Part shown: piece by piece, positions 1-8,480 of the stretch
Layout of the letters: each line of letters begins with the position of its first letter
Numbering within the stretch: the stretch's first letter is position 1
DNA from: Novipirellula artificiosorum
Lineage (GTDB): Bacteria; Planctomycetota; Planctomycetia; Pirellulales; Pirellulaceae
Assembly: GCF_007860135.1 (NCBI RefSeq)
Contig: NZ_SJPV01000013.1
Location: forward strand, 72,702-136,701
Reading direction: 5' to 3'
DNA: 64,000 nucleotides
Notes under the pieces: model-generated
The model's database searches: none
What the model saw: only the letters and a program-made list of their open reading frames with translations
What the model was told of the DNA's origin: nothing
Translations under genes and position numbers: made by a program

Positions 1-656
1 AAACGATACCGTGCGGCGGATTTTCTTGCTATATCAGTCGAGTTGTTGCGTAGGTTTACGAGGATTTCGCTACTATCGGTGTGATTCAAACTTGCGGAGT
101 TCACTAGCATTCAGTTGATTTTGAAAACATCGCAATTCTCGCTCCGGCTGGCAGATAACTCGGTTGCCAGCAGATCTTACCGGCGGGGCTTGGTCCACGC
201 GAAATCGCCAGCGCTGGCTGGCTTCATCGCATTCTTGAGGACTGCGTTTCACCCCATCAATTGGTCGGCTTGTCCCGCCGCTGCCCGCGACACGAAGCTC
301 ATCGACCGGAATCAATAGTCGGTTAAGGGTCTGAGACTTGCCTTAACCGATCTCCACGATTTGGCTTCTCCCTGCTGGAGGTTGCATCGTCCGCACGCAA
401 ATTGGCTGGGATCGTTCGCTGCAGTTCTTGCCAAATCTGGGACTTGATTGATGGATGTGTGCAGCCAAGCCGCGTCTTTGCAGCTGCGTTTTTATGGTGA
501 CGCCACCGATCATTCCGAGTAAATTGGCTTCGTACCGTGGAGTCTGTGGTTATGGACACTGTTCGCAGGGAGACTCACTCGACGTGTAGACCGCGAGTCG
601 GACATGAAGGTCCGACGATCAATAGCACGAACCGATATAGAATCAAGGTGAAGGCG
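1..656. other. Left-edge stretch with no recognisable gene
   Basis: I see no ORF here with a recognisable family, signal peptide or ribosome binding site. Short open frames exist on both strands but look like noise. Confidence 0.5.
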
Positions 657-1226
657 ATGCTCGAGCAATCGCAACGACGCTATGAATTTAAGACCGCTGA
701 CTCGGCTTGCGAGCGGGCGGAGGTCAACCAACTTCTCTATCGGACATTCGTATTAGAGATTCCTCGGTACGATGATCCCGGCACAGACTCTCTTGTTGAT
801 AAATTTGATCACTGCAACATCTACTTCGTCGCTATTCATGACGGATGCGTGTGTGGCACCATGGCGGTTCATGACGGCCCTATCTTTTCCGCCGCTAGCG
901 CAATTGCAAATCCAAGCGTACTCGCACAACTTAGCCGACCACTTCTAGAGGCGAGGATTTTCGCAGTGGATTCGAACCATCGATCTGGAGTTGTCTTCGC
1001 GGGGTTGGCATGCAGCGTCCATCAATACGCCATCTCGAATGGCTATGCCCACATTTTGATCTCCGGACTCGAACGGCGACAAGACATGTACGAGCGAATG
1101 GGATTTCGCTCGCTTGGGCCCCCGGTCGTTCGTGGGAACGACCGATTTGTCCCGATGTCATTGGATCTGGCGACCGTTCCAACTCAGGTTAAAAAGGACT
1201 TGAAGAGGTGGAGTACGATTCTGTAA
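657..1226 (+). CDS. GNAT-fold acyltransferase (N-acyl amino acid synthase / FeeM-like)
   Basis: A soluble protein of about 189 residues resembling the GNAT-like acyltransferases that planctomycetes carry in quantity. The pattern LLYRTFVLEIPRY, then VDKFD, a GTMAVHDG strand and an EARIFAVD strand matches the FeeM / N-acyl amino acid synthase arrangement, ending with YERMGFRSLG. Such enzymes transfer an acyl or acetyl group to an amine; the substrate cannot be read from sequence. The frame is open from 537, but the ATG at 657 is preferred because AAGGTGAAGG lies just upstream and homology begins shortly after it. It is convergent with the LRR gene and has no evident operon partner. Confidence 0.6.
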   Translation: MLEQSQRRYEFKTADSACERAEVNQLLYRTFVLEIPRYDDPGTDSLVDKFDHCNIYFVAIHDGCVCGTMAVHDGPIFSAASAIANPSVLAQLSRPLLEARIFAVDSNHRSGVVFAGLACSVHQYAISNGYAHILISGLERRQDMYERMGFRSLGPPVVRGNDRFVPMSLDLATVPTQVKKDLKRWSTIL

Positions 1227-1341
1227 CGGCGAATCTTCTGATTTCGTCTGACAGAGCGCAAGGAGGACCAAGCTGTCGCCGTGCAGTCCGTGGCCGCCTG
1301 ACAGCTGCCGCCGTAAACGAAGCAGGAGACTGAGCAGCCGC

Positions 1342-2328
1342 TCAGCCGCAACCGGTCACGATTGTCTCTGCTCGTTGCTTCATTTCGGCGAACTGTTCGC
1401 TGAATTCCTTGCACTTCGATTCCGCCAGGGCACTGCTGCACTTGGCTCGACCTGCCCCCTTCCCGGTGAACTCGAACCACAGGGAGCTCGGATCGTCTAT
1501 CACACGCTTCCCGTCGTAATATATTCTTACTTCGGGATGGTTAGCCTCAAGGACCTCTCTTGGCAATTGGGCCCGCACATCATCGTCGGGAAGTTCCAAC
1601 TCGGAGTCTGCTCTCGTGCCGTAGGGCCCCCAGATTGCTCCTTCAACGCCCTTGAGTATGACCTCGAGCAGTGCGTACTCGTTCGTTGCCAGATAGCTTC
1701 GATGGAGTTTGAGTTTCTTCAAGCCCTTCAGATTCATCGCTGGCAGCATGGCAGGGTATGGCGATTTGTTGATGATTTGCCAGAGCGAAAGCACTTCAAG
1801 GCCCTGCAACTCATCGAAGAACGTAAAGTCATCGATTGGCTGCTTCCAGTCCAACGTACCGCAAATGGATAGGTACTTGAGGCTCCCGATGCCTGAGAGT
1901 CCGGAGAAGCTTGAAACGCGACGTAGGTTCTCTACATGCAGCGCACGCAGCCGCCGTAGGTCGCCAAGGGGTGCTAAATCGGAAAAGCCCGAGACGTACT
2001 CCAGCACGAGTTCTTCGACCTGCGACATGTTGCGCAGAAAGTCGATCGTCTTCGGTCTAGCATGCGTGATCCTCAGACGTTTAACCGACGTAAGCTCGCC
2101 GATAGCATGCAGTTGCTCACGGGTGGGCTCGTGTAAGGTCAGTTCTTCGAGATTCGGTAGTGTAAAGACAGTTTTCCAATTCTCATCGCCTTTCCCAATC
2201 GTGACGATTGTGACCTCGGGGCTGTTAGAAGGCACGTCTCCGATACGGAAGGCATACCGATCTCGGTTCGGCACGATCGTCCAATAGTCAGCGTTTCGAT
2301 CGAGAAGATCTCCGAAATGATGTTTCAT
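1342..2328 (-). CDS. Leucine-rich-repeat protein
   Basis: About 328 residues with at least seven degenerate leucine-rich repeats in the first two thirds, such as LPNLEELTL, LTSVKRLRI, MSQVEELVLEYV, LRRLRALHVENL, IGSLKYLSI and LKGLKKLKLH. The C-terminal 100 residues are charged and lack repeats. There is no signal peptide or membrane segment, so it is probably a cytoplasmic interaction protein. The frame extends to 2412, but the ATG giving MKHHFGDLLDR at 2328 is the more natural start. The partner is unknown; isolated LRR proteins of this kind are common in Pirellulaceae accessory regions. Confidence 0.6.
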   Translation of the reverse strand: MKHHFGDLLDRNADYWTIVPNRDRYAFRIGDVPSNSPEVTIVTIGKGDENWKTVFTLPNLEELTLHEPTREQLHAIGELTSVKRLRITHARPKTIDFLRNMSQVEELVLEYVSGFSDLAPLGDLRRLRALHVENLRRVSSFSGLSGIGSLKYLSICGTLDWKQPIDDFTFFDELQGLEVLSLWQIINKSPYPAMLPAMNLKGLKKLKLHRSYLATNEYALLEVILKGVEGAIWGPYGTRADSELELPDDDVRAQLPREVLEANHPEVRIYYDGKRVIDDPSSLWFEFTGKGAGRAKCSSALAESKCKEFSEQFAEMKQRAETIVTGCG

Positions 2329-2657
2329 GTTCGACAAGTGTACGCGGTTCTGCCCAACGCCACTCCGAACGGAGCAAACAACGTCGCGCAACCAAGCACC
2401 ATTGTGACACACCGACAGCCGGAAGTGAATCCGAAAGGGTCCGCCGCATGGATGCGGCAGCTCAGCGAGCGTTGATGCGAATACCGCGGCGACGAGGCAC
2501 TCCGAAGTGAATACAGGCCGATTGCTCGCCGCTGACCTTGGCCCACCCGAAGAAAAAGGAAAACCAGAATGGGGAAGCTCACTGGCATTCTACGCTGCCA
2601 TGGCAGACTTGATGCCGATCGAATCGAGGCCGGATCCGAGGTATCCGCTCCGCTTGT

Positions 2658-3586
2658 ATGGCGGTTCCTCCGATCGGCCCACGTGACTTTGATAATTTGG
2701 TCGATTCGATCGACGAGCGAGGCTTATTGCACCCAATACAAATTAACGCGAAGGGGGGGGGCTTATAGACGGTCGGTGCCGACTGCTGGCTTGTCATTTA
2801 CTGGGTATCACCCTCGATCGGGAGCAGATCGTCGTGACTACCGCCGACGCTGAAGCGGTCGCGGAATCCAATGTCGCTCGCCGTCACCTTACCAAGGATC
2901 AAAAGCTGATGTACGCCGTCCGACGTTTGGAGGAAGCGCAAAAACGTGCCCATAAACGAAAGCAGACCGAGGCGGCAGAAGAACATAAAAACCAAGAGCA
3001 GGCGTCCGTCACTGAATCCGTGACGAACCGAGGCCAGGAAAAGCGTTCGCCGCGTACGATCGAGATTGTTGCAAAAGAACAAGCCGTGCCACGAGATAAG
3101 TTGGCGGTAGCAAACAAGCTCGCAAAGTCCAATCCGGAAGTCGCCGCGGCAGTGGAGCAAGGGAAAGTGTCGCTCGCAGAGGCTACAGAGAAAACTGGCA
3201 TCACACCAAAGAAGAAAGCTGGTAGGAAGCCAAAAAGGTCGGTCAACACCAAACCCAACGCGGCTCGAGAATCAATAGAAGAAGGCGTTCAGTCGCTGGG
3301 TGAGCCTTTCGCCGATAAGCACACTTCGATCATTGATCGACCCGACGGCATCCGCATCATCGAGTGCAGCAGCGTGATCATCTACTATCACCCAGAACTC
3401 AAGCCGCAAGTGCTTCTCTACACCGATCAGAACAACTGGTGGGTTGGGTCAACGAGCGACGAAAACCATGAGATGGTTGAAAACCGAACCGCCGCCGAGG
3501 AGGTCGCCATGCGAAAGATTCAATTCGAACTAGATCGAGAACTGCCAGCCCAAAACACGTCTTTGGCTTCATCACCAACTACATGA
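2658..3586 (+). CDS. ParB/RepB-like nuclease-domain protein, frameshifted at a G9 run
   Basis: Read through the run of nine G at 2753-2761, this encodes a ParB N-terminal domain followed by a lysine-rich DNA-binding-like region. Upstream, in the frame of the ATG at 2658, the residues include PRDFDNLVDSIDERGLLHPI. After the run, one frame back, come LIDGRCRLLACHLLGI, the usual ParB G-x-R box, and ARRHLTKDQK. The rest includes AAVEQGKVSLAEA and a basic KKKAGRKPKRS stretch. Without a shift the upstream frame stops at TAG a few codons after the run, and the longest open frame starts only at GTG 2834, lacking the ParB box. One extra G in the DNA or mRNA restores the protein. It could be a pseudogene, a sequencing error or a slippage site. 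Confidence 0.7.
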
Positions 3587-3699
3587 TAATTCAGCATATC
3601 CTTACTCAGGACGGGCGCTGGGCATTTGCGTACCGCCCAAGAGCACTTCATCCATCAGTCACTTTGCCTGAGCCGATCCACCAGGAACAACACAAATGA
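3583..3699 (+). CDS. 38-residue ORF coupled to the ParB-like gene
   Basis: A small ORF starting MIIQHILTQDGRWAFAYRP. Its ATG overlaps the ParB-like stop as ATGA at 3583-3586, and its own stop overlaps the next ATG as ATGA at 3696-3699. This double overlap suggests translational coupling and is the main argument for it being real. I do not recognise a family. Confidence 0.4.
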   Translation: MIIQHILTQDGRWAFAYRPRALHPSVTLPEPIHQEQHK

Positions 3700-3914
3700 G
3701 TTACAGCGATCAATCGATTGTTAGCATCTTTGACAACCCCGACTTCCAACGGAAACAACAGAAATGCGAAGCTGACCGACGCCGAAAGCTGGCAGCAACT
3801 TCAAACAGCGACCAACTGCGGGAGTTCCTCGAACGCTGTAACCGCCGGGGAAGTCCCTACCGCGCGGGGAGGAATCAATTTCCAGGACCTCTTGCGCTCC
3901 GGCAGGCACGATGA
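3696..3914 (+). CDS. 72-residue hypothetical protein
   Basis: The third ORF in the ATGA-coupled chain, with AGGA upstream of the ATG. The first 50 residues (MSYSDQSIVSIFDNPDFQRK then a charged LREFLERCNRR helix) look like protein. The end does not, and the +1 frame gives a more natural tail (NFQDLLRSGRHDE), so the 3' end may be frameshifted. Function unknown. Confidence 0.35.
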   Translation: MSYSDQSIVSIFDNPDFQRKQQKCEADRRRKLAATSNSDQLREFLERCNRRGSPYRAGRNQFPGPLALRQAR

Positions 3915-4444
3915 ATGTTTGAAAATTTAGCAGAGTGAAATCAGGTTACCGAATACAAGGAATTCGAAAGCACCGTTATTTACGGTCATTCTTGCTGTAG
4001 ACGCGAGGTTGCATCCGAATGCACCCGAGTTCCTATGCCAGCTTCTCATCAATAAACGTGATTTTGAGCAGGCAAACGGTTTGCCGCATCGATTCGGAAG
4101 AATTTCTTTCCGCCGACGCGCGCCGATGGCCAAACCGGCCTACACTGCGCGCGTCTGCAAGACGAGAATCCCGGGTGTTCAAGGTGGTTGCCCTCACTAC
4201 ACGACATTCATTCGAGGTCAATTCCGACGAACGTCCCGATGACGCTGCCGCCCAGCCGAGCGTTATACAATCGACGGTCCGATCAATATCGCTGCCCGCT
4301 GCCAATTCGATTACGTCGCCGCGGGTGGGAGAAACCTGGGAAGCGGGCGCGAAGCACGATCTGAACGGCAGGCCAACCCCTTTGCCGCCACAGCAACAGA
4401 ATTGATCACGCACTGAAAATTGAAAAGTACTGAATACAGGGAGA
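3915..4444. other. Gene-free stretch
   Basis: No supported gene. A 141-residue minus-strand frame (4033-4458) has no family signature or ribosome binding site and is not annotated. Confidence 0.4.
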
Positions 4445-4648
4445 GTGATTGTGTCCAAACAAAGTCAGCTCATTCGCCAGACGGCCTCAGCCTTGCTGGT
4501 TTGCGGTCTCATCACCAGCCTGTTGCCCGATTTGGCCATCGCGCAGAACCCGTCCAGGAGTGCAGTCGCGATTGTTCCGCTCGATGGGCCGGTGCTGGCC
4601 GGCAAGCCCGTGACGTTCAAACTTAATGGCAATCCGAGCAACCCTTAG
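4445..4648 (+). pseudogene. Signal-peptide N-terminus of a truncated exported protein
   Basis: A GTG-started ORF of 67 residues preceded by GGGAGA. It has a clear Sec signal peptide (hydrophobic ALLVCGLITSLLPDLAIA, cleavage after AIA) followed by only about 35 mature residues, VAIVPLDGPVLAGKPVTFKL, which look like the first strands of a beta domain. It then stops abruptly at a TAG that overlaps the stop of the converging AI-2E relic. Most likely it is the 5' remnant of a longer exported protein. Confidence 0.45.
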
Positions 4649-5292
4649 TTCCTTGGAATCAAGTGTTCTTCCATAGCCGCGGTCACGGGATCGCGTCGTT
4701 TCAGGATGGATTCAATCTTGGATCGGGTTTGGGAATGGGAAGTCGTCATACTGGTGGCACCCGCTTTGCGAAACTTGACGAACAGCTTGTCAAAGTTCTT
4801 GAACTTGCCGAGGCAGGAAACCAAGATTGGCCCCGTATAGCCTTCACCACGAATGGCCTTGCACAGATGCCTCGCCTGGGCGAAGCCCCCTTTGGGAAGC
4901 AATACAATCACGACCGCCGACGGTTCGCGACGCGCAATCTCTTGCCCCACTGCTTGAGGCAAAATCTCGTCGTCGACACTGTCGAGTTGATAGAGCCCCG
5001 CGCCCCCGATCCGCAGAAGATTCAAAACCAGAGTTTCACTGAAGTGATGCGACGTGCATCCAATGACCACCGAGATGATCCGATCTCGCAAATCCTCGCG
5101 GTGGATCAGCATGAACATCGCAAACACACTGACCAAACCGGCGGTTGCAAGTGGCCCTAGAATGGCTCCAGCCGTTGTCGCCCAAGATGCAAGAGGAAGA
5201 TCGTCCTTCACCTCTTTGACGTACAATGGTCCCTTGGCGGTCGTGCCATCATGCGGAGCGTCCTCGACATTTCCCGATGGACTTGGCAGCAT
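4645..5292 (-). pseudogene. AI-2E family permease relic lacking the transmembrane core
   Basis: 215 residues made of two ends of a planctomycete-type AI-2E permease. Residues 40-76 (ILGPLATAGLVSVFAMFML then REDLRDRIISVV) match the first conserved helix and the family REDLRDR motif. From about residue 77, IGCTSHHFSETL, VVIVLLPKGGFAQARHLCK and ILVSCLGKFKN match the cytosolic C-terminal B12-binding-like domain found in the long members. The several hundred residues of helices normally between them, and the N-terminal helices, are missing, yet the frame is kept across the junction. The product cannot be a transporter but could still be a membrane-anchored regulatory domain. Confidence 0.6.
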
Positions 5293-5458
5293 TTTCTCTC
5301 AGAAGGTTGACTTGGCTGGCGCATCTTCCTGACGACTCCCGAACAGGAGAGAGATTATATCGAAAACGTCAGCCTGCGTGGCCTCGACGGTCGCTGAATC
5401 ATCGACTACTCGGACCGAGAGAGAGCAAACGGCGAAGGAAAGGTGATTTGGACACAAG

Positions 5459-5635
5459 ATGATCGACGAGTTCGGATTCAAAGCCACCGTCAACGAGACC
5501 ATTATCTACGACTTTAATGCGACACTATTGCACCTGATGGGACTCGATCATGAACGTCTGACGTACTACCACAACGGGCTTGAACGCAGACTTACCAACG
5601 TACATGGCCATGTTGTCCGCGATGTACTGGCGTAA
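5459..5635 (+). pseudogene. C-terminal fragment of a DUF1501 protein
   Basis: 58 codons reading IDEFGFKATVNETIIYDFN, HLMGLDHERLTYYHNG and DVLA before TAA. This is the characteristic last segment of DUF1501 proteins, and compares well with the end of the intact DUF1501 gene at 50910-52364 (LHATILHQMGLD). No upstream DUF1501 sequence is present, so it is a 3' relic. Confidence 0.7.
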
Positions 5636-5704
5636 GCACCATGTCAACACGATGAGAGAATATAAGAATATAGAAGTGAGCTAAACCGTAAAAACATCGG
5701 ATCC

Positions 5705-5721
5705 CTCGCGACACTCGCGAG
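5705..5721. repeat. Small hairpin downstream of the GH95 gene
   Basis: A perfect 7-bp stem (CTCGCGA / TCGCGAG) with a 3-base loop. On the minus strand a short T-rich stretch follows several bases later, so it might terminate GH95 transcription, but it is not a classical terminator. Confidence 0.25.
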
Positions 5722-5785
5722 CAGAGAACGATTCGGCGTATGGCTCCAGCAGCAAGTCGATTCCCAGTTCTCTTGAGTGTCAGCA

Positions 5786-8368
5786 TTACGGTGATGGGAT
5801 TCGGATGTCGAACTCGATCGACTCTCCTTCCTTGAGAGACTCCGAGCGTCCATTCGCGATGCCGGCCGATGATTGCAGAATCGCTGGATCACCCGAGCTT
5901 GAGATGCTATCGATCGTTTTGGCATTCGGCATGCGCAGAACGACGTCTTGGTCGCATTCGCTGGTAAGCCGAAGCGTCAGACGGCCGACCGCAAGATCCC
6001 AAGCCAGGTGATTGATCGTGATGCGTCCGCGGGCCTTAATGCCGCGAATTTCGCCGCGTGGCCAAGCTTTCGGTAGGGCGGGCAAGAGATCCAATGCGCC
6101 GGGCCGCGATTGCAGAATCATGCGGTGGATGATCTCCGGCATGGCGCCGTTGGCATCGCAGTTAAAGATACGCCCATCCGGTTCATGAGAGCACATCATG
6201 CTGGCGTACATCGACTGGCCGGTGGCCATCGCTTCCAATCGCCCGTAGGCTTCCTCGGGCATTCGCAGGAACGCTGCGGCGAGGCCCATATGGACGCGAC
6301 CGTGCGACGAAACCTCGCCTCCGGAGTGGATGCGTCGTCGCAGAGCCTCCTGGGCGGCTGCCCAAAGTTCTGGCGTCTGAGCGGGATCAAGGTCATCGAT
6401 TGCTTCGTAGCAGGCGTGCAAGTGGGAGAGGTGACGGTGTTGATAACGCTCCGGTCCACCATCCGGAATCCACTCGGCAAGAGCCCCGTCGTCGTTGATC
6501 CGGTACTCCGGAAGCCCTGCCAGCATGGCTTCCCATTTTGGAACGTCGGACTGCTCGATATCCAGCACGTTGCATGCGGTGATCAGGTTTTTCAAAACAT
6601 CTTTACAGATCATCACGTCCATCGTCGCGGAGATGCCGGCGCCAGTCTCTGGCGAATACGATGGAATAAATTCAAAGCGTCCGGTAGTCGGATCGAGGAT
6701 CATATAATTCTCGTAGAATGAAGCAATTTCCTTCAACAGCGGGACCGTGCGTTCTCGCAAGAACGTCTCGTCACCCGTGAACAACCAGTGGTCGTAGAAA
6801 AAGTGGGCGAGCCAACCGCATCCGCCCGTCCAGAATACTCCAGGCCATTTCCCCCAGTGCAGTAGCAACGCCGTGTTGGAGGCTCGTGCGTTGGTCAGAT
6901 AGCCTGGAGATCCATAAGTTCGTTGCGCATTCAGACTCCATTCCGGGTAAAAGTCCTCAATCATGCGGAAGTATCCCGGCATCAGTTCGCCCAGGTCGGC
7001 AGTGTAAGCGTGCTTCATGGCCAACTGAAGATTCGTGTCGAGTGTAAAATCTCCCGACCAAGCCGGACGCCAAGTGCCTGTCCAGATTCCCTGGAGGTTA
7101 GGAGGCAGCTCTCCAGCGCAGCAGATAAACATGTAGCGACCGCCATCGTAAATCCTTTCGGCTAGCGCCGCCGGTATTCGCTTCTCGCCACTGGCGATGG
7201 ATAGTAACTCCTCGCTGGTCTTCATCCGGTCCTCGCCACCACCAAGATCAATTGAAACGCGATCAAACAGGTCGCCATGCTGCTTTTGATGAGGAACAAA
7301 AAGCGCGTCGTAGTCGGTCTCGAGCCCCTCGAGTGATCGCACGATCTGCGGGAGCAATGCGGTGGCTTCTTCCGAGGTCCGGTAGGGGACAACCGATGTC
7401 TCGCTCAATGCGGGGGTGGGATCAAAGTGGCCAAGGCGATTCTCGAAATCGGGATTCTCGGCCGAATACGCCCAGGCATCGCTCGCCTGCGTTGGAAGCG
7501 GGGTTTTCCAGGGGACGATCCTGACGAGCAGAAGAACTTCATTTGCAGCGGTGATGCGAACGCGTTCATCAACCACCTCGGCCTGGCCACCATCGACCGT
7601 CAACCGAACGGCGACATCGAATCCGCCTTTGCCACGTGCGTAGATGTTATGAAACGTGACCGAGTTCGCTGCCATCGTACGGTTGGAAACGATCAAATCG
7701 GGGTCGACCCCAGCTCGCCACCCCTTATCGCCAATGGGCGTCTTCTCGACAGGGGCAGGAGTCGGGAATTCCAAATCACAGGAAAGCTGTCCCACAGAAT
7801 CGGACAAAAGCGACAAGGCGATCACGTTGTCTGGCCGTGAAACGAACAAGCGGCGGCGGAAACTCCCGCGATCATCTTTCCAACGAACCGCGACCTCGCC
7901 GGTTTGAAAATTTTCGGTGCGCAGGTAGTCACGCACACTGCCCTCCGATCGTTGCCTGACATGGACGAAGAGGCCGGGATGAAAAGGATCCGTGTTAATG
8001 ATGCCTGGAAAACCTTGGTCTGCGGCCTTGCTCATCAAAAACGACATCGCGGCGTCGCTGCCGTTGTCTCGGTAAATCCGCCGGAGTTCGGGCAGGTGGG
8101 CGGATAGATCCGGAACCTTTTCGTAGCTGCCCAGTGGAAGAAACAGTCGGCAATGGTTGGCAATCAACGTTTCGTTTTCAGGGTTTCCCAGCAGCATCGC
8201 CCCCATACGGCCGTTGCCTGTCACGAATGCTTCTTCCCAACGGACGGCAGCAGTCGAACTGACCGCGCCCTTATCGGGCAACGCATCCGCTGCTGTGAGG
8301 CTGGTGATCGACACAGACCAGAGCATCAAAACCGATATTAATAGCCCCACAAAATGATGCATTCTCAT
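5786..8368 (-). CDS. Glycoside hydrolase family 95 (alpha-L-fucosidase-type)
   Basis: About 860 residues, the usual GH95 length. It has an N-terminal signal peptide (LLISVLMLWSVSITSLTAADA), a beta-sandwich domain beginning WEEAFVTGNGRMGAMLLG, a central alpha/alpha barrel with LQGIWTGTWRPAWSG and FIPSYSPETG (the family's acid-bearing PSYSPE motif), YQHRHLSHLHA, and a beta-rich tail. GH95 enzymes cleave alpha-1,2-linked L-fucose or L-galactose by inversion. The usual N-x-N pair assisting the base reads D-T-N here (about residues 444-446), so specificity may differ. The start at 8368 places the signal peptide at the N-terminus; an ATG at 8422 is less likely. It is divergent from the Tat-exported gene at 8481, with which it may share a control region. 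Confidence 0.85.
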   Translation of the reverse strand: MRMHHFVGLLISVLMLWSVSITSLTAADALPDKGAVSSTAAVRWEEAFVTGNGRMGAMLLGNPENETLIANHCRLFLPLGSYEKVPDLSAHLPELRRIYRDNGSDAAMSFLMSKAADQGFPGIINTDPFHPGLFVHVRQRSEGSVRDYLRTENFQTGEVAVRWKDDRGSFRRRLFVSRPDNVIALSLLSDSVGQLSCDLEFPTPAPVEKTPIGDKGWRAGVDPDLIVSNRTMAANSVTFHNIYARGKGGFDVAVRLTVDGGQAEVVDERVRITAANEVLLLVRIVPWKTPLPTQASDAWAYSAENPDFENRLGHFDPTPALSETSVVPYRTSEEATALLPQIVRSLEGLETDYDALFVPHQKQHGDLFDRVSIDLGGGEDRMKTSEELLSIASGEKRIPAALAERIYDGGRYMFICCAGELPPNLQGIWTGTWRPAWSGDFTLDTNLQLAMKHAYTADLGELMPGYFRMIEDFYPEWSLNAQRTYGSPGYLTNARASNTALLLHWGKWPGVFWTGGCGWLAHFFYDHWLFTGDETFLRERTVPLLKEIASFYENYMILDPTTGRFEFIPSYSPETGAGISATMDVMICKDVLKNLITACNVLDIEQSDVPKWEAMLAGLPEYRINDDGALAEWIPDGGPERYQHRHLSHLHACYEAIDDLDPAQTPELWAAAQEALRRRIHSGGEVSSHGRVHMGLAAAFLRMPEEAYGRLEAMATGQSMYASMMCSHEPDGRIFNCDANGAMPEIIHRMILQSRPGALDLLPALPKAWPRGEIRGIKARGRITINHLAWDLAVGRLTLRLTSECDQDVVLRMPNAKTIDSISSSGDPAILQSSAGIANGRSESLKEGESIEFDIRIPSP

Positions 8369-8480
8369 TTGCTGTAACCTACTCAAGAAGTTTGTACGAT
8401 ATACTGGTCCAACGATGTGCAACTACCTGCACTCCATGCCCAAGTATGATCGTTCTCACCCATCCAAGTAAGTCCCACCT

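Noticed and set aside
4033..4458. 141-residue minus-strand ORF
   Set aside because: No family, signal or ribosome binding site; composition is noise-like.
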